Of a stretch of 64,000 nucleotides of DNA, positions 58,135 through 64,000 are shown one piece after another. A model generated the notes under the pieces. The model was not told the DNA's origin. It made no database searches and saw only the letters and a list, made by a program, of their open reading frames with translations. Numbering within the stretch: position 1 is the first letter of the stretch; each line of letters starts with the position of its first letter. The position numbers and the translations under genes were made by a program. This DNA comes from Owenia fusiformis (Eukaryota; Annelida; Polychaeta; Sabellida; Oweniidae): positions 1,045,169-1,109,168 of the forward strand of contig CAIIXF020000010.1 in assembly GCA_903813345.2 (NCBI GenBank). The letters run 5' to 3'.

Positions 58135-60965
58135 CCCTTAAGAAAAAAGCCATGGTAAACATGGTATTCCATGGTGTGTCCATGGTGTCCATGGAAATTC
58201 ATGGTTTTTCATGGTATTTTCCATGGAAATTCATGGACGCCCATGGTAATTTTCCATGGATATTTACCATAATTTTCAACGGTAATTAGTGGTTTGGTAA
58301 TTGGTTTTTCATGGATGTGTCATGGTTTTTACCATGACACATAGAGATGTAAAATCAACAATTTGGGTTGGATTTGTATTTACCAAAATCTCCAAAATTA
58401 ATATGTTTTGATGATAAAAAAGGGTGGAAATTTCATTTTTTAGGTTTATCAAGAACATTTGTCAAATGTTAAACTCAGCTTCCTTACAAATGAGAAACAA
58501 GACACACAGTGATAAATATCGCACTTTGAAGAGCAAACTGGCCACCATGCAATTTACCCAGCATGGCCAAAACCTAATCAGACCTTGGCACTATTCTGCT
58601 CTTGCATCTGTAAACATTTCAAGTTGACAAGGTTAGCGGTTTTCCTGCAATTTTGATGACAAGAATTTAGTTATAGTCTTGAACTTTGGGAAAAAATTTA
58701 GATAACATTGTTTGTGACCTAATTTTCACTTTTTCAGACCTCAGTAGGTGTTTTGTAATTAAGCTGACCTAAATAAAAATCCAAAATATCAATTTAGAAA
58801 ATCAACTTTTTTGACCTTTTCAAGGTCACTGAAGGTCAACGAAAGGTCAAATCTGAAATCTAAGGTCAGATTTGAACTTTTGAGAACTTGTAGATGTTTT
58901 TTAAAAAAAATTTGGTCAATTTGGAGCAAGTTCAAAAATTCAAAATGGCCACCAAATTCAAAAATTCAAAATGGCCACCATTTAATTCAGCCAGCATACC
59001 CAAAACCTAATCAGATCTTGGCAATAGTCTGCTCTTGCATCTGTAAAAATTTCAAGTTGAACGAATAAGTGGTTTTCCCGGAATTTTGATGACAAGATTT
59101 GTTGAAAAATTCAAAATGGCCGCCACGTAGTTTACCCAGCATGCCCTTAACCTAATCAGATCTTGGTACTAGTCTGCTCTTGCATCTGTAAAAATTTCAA
59201 GTTGAACAGGTAAGCAGTTATCCTGGAAATTTGATGACAACATTTGGTTTATGTGCCGCCCGCACGCCCGCCCGCCCGCCCGCCCGCCCGCCCAACAGCA
59301 CAAGACGACGACAATATAGCACTTTTTCAAAGTGCGATAAGAAATATGTGAAAATTATGTCACTTTTCTATAAAGAAATATGGTAATGCAGCGAATGCAG
59401 CACAGAGTGGGTCATAAGATTTCAAAGTGAATTGTTTCATGGGCCTTTGTGTAGATCAAAACTAAATAGAGGTTCCTTATTTTTTAGGCCAAACACTTCT
59501 AACCTTTGAAAAAGATTAAGTCAAACTAGCCCAAGGTCTACTTTTTTATTCTTTCTTTAATTTTCAATTATAAAAATCAATATGAAATAATTTAATAAAT
59601 AAATAACTCATTTTCTTAAATTACATTTCTTGAATTGGAGAATGCAATCAAAAACCATGGTTACTTTCTTTGAAGTTGAGGAAACTGCAATCAAAAGCCA
59701 TGGAAGTCGGTTGATTGCAATCGAAAGCCATGCTTTTCCATGGTTATTTCTTTGATGTTTTGAAAAGTGCAATCAAAAGCCATGGTTTTCCATGGTTATT
59801 CTTTTGATCTTTTGAAAGTCCATGGTTTTCCATGTCTAAATGTTTGGTCATTTGGATGCAGAAAAAAAGAAAAATACATTATGTTTCTAAATGAACTTTT
59901 CCAAATTAAGTCCCATTTAATTTTTATGTGCACATTGTCTGAAAAAATCCACAGAATTTTGACTTGAAATTGAGATGGGTGATTAATCACAAGCCTATCG
60001 CTGCAAACTGAAATGTAATACCTATTGTGATCAAAATTCAATTTGTCTATGCAAGAATATTATATATAATCCATTTAAAAGTACATATGTAAGTTGCATG
60101 AAGGAGAGGGGGGGGGGTAACAACACCATTTGGCTTAAATAAAACATGAAACATACACCTTAAGTAATCATAAATTGATTTGTCTTTGAATAGGAATATA
60201 TAATCATTTTCATAATTTTTAAATGTTTGGTTGCCATTGTTCTATGTTAATTAGGTTTATTAACTCTCAAATTAATGTTAAAAAATAATCTCTTTGTAAA
60301 CAGATTATAATAGTTCATTTGCATCATTCTTAAATATGCTAATTTTAATTGTTATTATTTATGATAATCTTACTCTCCCTAATGCTCCCTCTTCAGTAAT
60401 TATTATTGTCTGTGAGTATAGACAGTGCAAGTGAAAAACTCATTGTTAATCAAATAAAACCAAATAGGATTTACTCCAAGCATAAAATGTTTATTCAGTC
60501 TGCAATAAGGGAATCCGGTGAGCTGATTTCATCACTTATTTTTTTTTTTTACATTCATGCCAAAGTAACAATTGATAGCAAATCCCAGCAAACAAATTAT
60601 TAATTGTAGTTATTGGGTCAATTCATCAATTAAATTATTAAATAAAAGTTCTTTGTTATATGACACTATGTACAGAGCTTGGAATCATTCGTTAAAACGA
60701 TTCAATTTGGAAGATTTGGGTAAAAACAAAACCTGCCAAAATTGTTGATTTTACAACACAAGTGCCATGGTAAAAACATGACATGTCCATGAAAAACAAT
60801 TACCAAACCACTAAATACCATGGAAAATCATGGTAAATATCATGGAAGATTACCATGAATGTCCATGAATTTCCATGGTAAATACCATGAATTTCCATGG
60901 AAAACCATGAATTTCCATGGATGCACCATGGAATATCATGGCTACCATGGCTTTTTTCTTAAGGG
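58135..60965. mobile_element. 2.8-kb DNA transposon-like element with CCATGG-rich inverted termini
   Basis: The left end 'cccttaagaaaaaagccatg' at 58135 is the exact complement of the right end 'catggcttttttcttaaggg' at 60965. Inside each end, ~200 bp of 'ccatggaaattcatggt'-type motifs continue the inverted arrangement (58150-58340 and 60765-60950). A further block of 'gcaatcaaaagccatgg' repeats lies at 59645-59830. No intact transposase frame was found in the interior. It carries a nested element at 58517-59339. Confidence 0.8.
58517..59339. mobile_element. Nested element with TATCGCACTTTGAA termini and CCCG tract
   Basis: 'tatcgcactttgaa' at 58517 faces 'ttcaaagtgcgata' ending at 59339. 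Inside are three copies (near 58560, 58990 and 59140) of a segment with 'cctaatcagatcttgg' and 'tgctcttgcatctgtaaa'. A (CCCG)n run lies at 59261-59293, the only GC-rich stretch nearby. Multi-copy interspersed element, non-coding. Confidence 0.75.
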
Positions 60966-61247
60966 AACATACTAAGTTACTTTATTTATTTAACCATTGC
61001 AATTAGCTTAATTAATCAGATTCTTTAGTAATTTTTTTTCATTCTAATTAGTGATTTTGATAAATTTTAAAATATAACGAGGCATTAACATGACAAAATG
61101 TTACCACCTAGTTGCTCACAATATTATTACTTCAATCTTAAATTAATTTATAGTCTGAAAAATAAAGAGTATAGATAGTTGGAGCTTTACCAAAGGGTAT
61201 AACTTGTACATTAATATAACTACACCACTAACAGAATGTTTATGTAG

Positions 61248-61957
61248 TTAACCTTTAGCATGCTACCGGCGAGCGTAGTCGCCCGTGCTTAACAATCCCC
61301 GGCAACTGCCGGCGACTCCAGTCGAATTTAAACTTTCAAAAACTTAACTTTTTCCCGCCGGTCTTATGATCCAATCAGATTGCCCGATTTATTTAGTCCT
61401 TACGTGGGGACTTCCTGTTGACCTAGAAATGGCGATGTTTCGAAAAATATTTCTCAATTCAACGATTTAAACAGTGTTTAAGTCGTTTTTAGTGAACAAA
61501 TCGTACAAAATGGCGGCCAAATACGATCACAACGAACATGTGGAGGAAATGGATTGCGATTTCGAGCTCTTTAGGCTCTTGGAAGCCGATAATGGTCATC
61601 GAAAATAGAAACTAGAATATTTTCTGAACTGAAAATGAACATTCGATCGCTGCAAATTCAGTTTTGGATTCTGACCAGACGTTGAATCTCCACAGGGGCG
61701 AAGCGGCGGATTCCGGAGGAGTATTCATGGTATATTTATGCCCAGTCCTGTTTATTTATGTAAAAAATTCATGAAAATATTTTTTTCATGAGCCAGGCCA
61801 ATGTATCTTCTCTTTGTGAAAATTTTATCCAGATTCATTCAGTAGTTATTGAGATATTAATTATTTAGTCCAGGCATATCATTTTTTGCACTCTTTGAAA
61901 AATAAGTCAGTCGCGTGGGATATATTTGCTGAATTAAGTTAGCATGCAGAAGGTTAA
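61248..61957. mobile_element. piggyBac-like element with TTAA ends and a short transposase-like ORF
   Basis: TTAA at 61248-61251 and 61954-61957. The terminal inverted repeats are CCTTTAGCATGCT and the complement of AGCATGCAGAAGG. The subterminal region holds GC-rich 'gccggcgactccagtcg'-type palindromic motifs. A plus-strand frame starts at ATG 61510 (AAAATGGCGG context) and runs 32 codons to TAG, with an acidic HVEEMDCDFELFRLLEAD stretch. This could be a truncated transposase N-terminus; the DDD catalytic core is absent, so the element is non-autonomous. Confidence 0.7.
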
Positions 61958-63090
61958 TAGGGTCATAAACAACTCTACTGACCTTAGCATTATGCTGAAA
62001 ACTTTACATTATGTTGAACATTAATTAAACAATTATCATTAAATTAAAACCACAACCCATCAATTTAGTACAATAAAACATGTACATACTGTAGGAATGT
62101 TATCTTGAGAGGATACGGAAGTGAACTAATGTTTTTATAGAAAAATTACCCTGCGCACAGAGTCTGTTAAACTACAAGATGAAGCTCTCTTTTAAGAAGT
62201 GAAGTCAAACGAATGCAAAGGGTATAGAAAAATCGTTGTTATAAAAAATACATAAATATGCCTCTTTTCCAGCGAATGAACCAATTAATAGGGTTCTGTC
62301 TAGATTCACCTCAATTAGCTAAAGTCTTCGTCCAATCACAGGGCTCCAAGATTAAAAATTAGGAGGTACGGATTCTGGACACCTGCTTAGGAGGATGGCT
62401 AAAAAAACTTAGCCATCGCTCTAAATCTTTAAAATAACGCTAAATACATGATAATATATACAAATTTTCTAATAATTTTGCTTGTTGTTTTTATTTGTTT
62501 TCACTAGAAATCTTAGTACCCTTGATATCGGTTCAAAAGACTGAAGAGCTATCAAAAGGTACAATGTCACAATGTACTTAATAGTATCAAAACATCTTGA
62601 TTTATTTACTCATAGATGTAAATACAGTAAAGCATTTATAGAACATATCTCTGAAAGGAACACCTCTCTATATGGGAGAGTTTCCGAAAGACCAAAGCCC
62701 CATATTGACAAATATTTTAATGAGCCCTCACTGTAAGAAGCACATGTTTATTTTAACAATATTGGACTGTAAAGAGTGTTCTATATACTGTACACAGGTT
62801 TTTACATCTCAGTAAAGTGTTAAACTTTCCTTTCTCGCATGTCTGTTTCATCCAGTGAATAACACACGTTTTCCAGGGGAAAGAACTCAACTGGCAAAAT
62901 TACTCCAATGGCAAATCAGATTGAAAACATGAGGTCGATAAAACATAGAGGAGTCGGTCGGTCCATCGATGACAAACATTATCCCATCAATGGTATATTA
63001 ACATCAATCTAGCCAGTTTTTAACAAGCAACATATCATCACCAGGCACAGATGAGTTTTATGCATTTAATCATCAATGATTAACATTGGG
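61958..63090. other. No recognised feature
   Basis: No supported gene. A stretch at 62625-62700 with 'cagtaaagcatttatagaac' may be a decayed mariner-type remnant. Confidence 0.4.
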
Positions 63091-63124
63091 TGCTCTACCT
63101 ATACACGCCCTGCATATTAAACAG

Positions 63125-63930
63125 GACATCATGGAAATGAGCTTTAAAAGACAGGACACTGTCAGGAATATAAATCATGTCAAGCAAGTCCTTTACAAGT
63201 GCAACTGCTTTAAAAGAAAGGAGCCTGTGGTGAATCTAAATCATGTCAAGTCCTTTCCAAGTACCTATCTGGGGTGGGGGCTTGACAAGCTTTAAAAGAC
63301 AGGACCCTGTCAGGAATATAAATCATGTCAAGCAAGTCTTTTAAAAGTGCAAATGCTTTAAAAGAAAGGACCCTGTGGTGAATCTAAATCATGTCAAGTC
63401 CTTTCTAAGTACCTATCTGGGGTGGGGGCTTGACAAGCTTTAAAAGACAGGACCCTGTCAGGAATATAAATCATGTCAAGCAAGTCTTTTAAAAGTGCAA
63501 ATGCTTTAAAAGAAATGACCCTGTGGTGAATCTTAATCATGTCAAGTCTTTCAAAGTACCTATCTAGGGTGGGGGCTTGACAAGCTTTAAAAGACAGGAC
63601 CCTGTCAGGAATATAAATCATGTCAAGCAAGTCCTTTACAAGTGCAAATGCTTTAAGAGAAAGGACCCTGTGGTGAATCTAAATCATGTCAAGTCTTCCA
63701 AAGTACCTATCTGGGGTGGGGGCTTGACAAGCTTTAAAAAACAGGACACTGTCAGGAATCTAAATCATGTCAAGCAAGTCCTTTACAAGTGCAAATGCTT
63801 TAAGAGAAAGGACCCTGTGGTGAATCTAAATCATGTCAAGTCTTCCAAAGTACCTATCTGGGGTGGGGGCTTGACAAGCTTTAAAAGACAAGCTTTAAAA
63901 ATATAAATCATGTTGAGCAAGTCCTTCCCA
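63125..63930. repeat. 147-bp dimeric tandem repeat
   Basis: Starts of 'cttgacaagctttaaaag' at 63281, 63429, 63576, 63723 and 63870 give periods of 148, 147, 147 and 147. Each unit contains two related halves, 'aggaccctgtcaggaatata' and 'aggaccctgtggtgaatcta', so it is an amplified dimer. The period is a multiple of three, so a reading frame of 109 codons stays open through several units. No homology recognised; a coding role is unsupported. Confidence 0.92.
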
Positions 63931-64000
63931 AATGGAAATCTTTTGTTAGGCCTGATGTAAGATAAAAATGACATATCCTTCCAATATTTTGATAAAAAGA

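Noticed and set aside
63394-63906. Open frames through the 147-bp repeat as a repeat protein
   Set aside because: Openness follows from the period being a multiple of three; open frames exist on both strands and there is no start context or homology.

Overview
The window is animal nuclear DNA: AT-rich, with long introns, GT-AG splice junctions, a tRNA array and many degraded transposons. The three protein genes (a laminin chain, a proteasome alpha subunit, an ARNT-type bHLH-PAS factor) and the LINE remains fit a marine invertebrate. A lophotrochozoan such as a mollusc is my best guess, from the feel of the ARNT protein; I cannot prove the species.

Layout. 1-4580: higher-order satellite-like repeats ending in a tandem set of short hairpins. 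4590-7370: a foldback-like element whose arms are built from ~180-bp tandem units. 7963-18788 (minus): twelve exons of the N-terminal part of a laminin chain (LN, five LE modules, start of L4b); the rest lies off the left edge. 18789-19101: a ~310-bp head-to-head promoter interval with CRE-like and NRF1-like sites. 19102-25760 (plus): complete PSMA4, seven coding exons, 261 codons; intron 1 carries a dead non-LTR retrotransposon. 26900-28115: two non-autonomous DNA transposons. 28453-30448: five tandem tRNA-Asp(GUC) genes in ~473-489-bp units. 30655-31040: another LINE fragment. 34613-57069 (minus): ARNT homologue, all but its 5' end. 58135-60965: a 2.8-kb CCATGG-rich inverted-repeat element with a nested insertion. 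61248-61957: a piggyBac-like TTAA element. 63100-63930: a ~147-bp dimeric tandem repeat.

The most striking content is in and around ARNT. (1) The bHLH exon is duplicated; the two copies have identical splice phases, and including both would break the frame, so mutually exclusive splicing is predicted. (2) A 30-nt frame-preserving microexon candidate lies just upstream, where vertebrate ARNT also has an optional exon. (3) The intron before the PAS-B exon is filled by a 92-bp array of about 66 copies, each made of the last 35 nt of intron plus the first 57 nt of the exon, so some 65 copies of the same 3' splice site precede the real one. (4) Smaller tandem duplications sit on or against other splice junctions of ARNT and on exon 5 of PSMA4. 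Tandem duplication anchored at exon-intron borders therefore appears to be a recurring process in this locus. All exon calls come from splice signals and protein similarity read by eye; no transcript data or searches were available.
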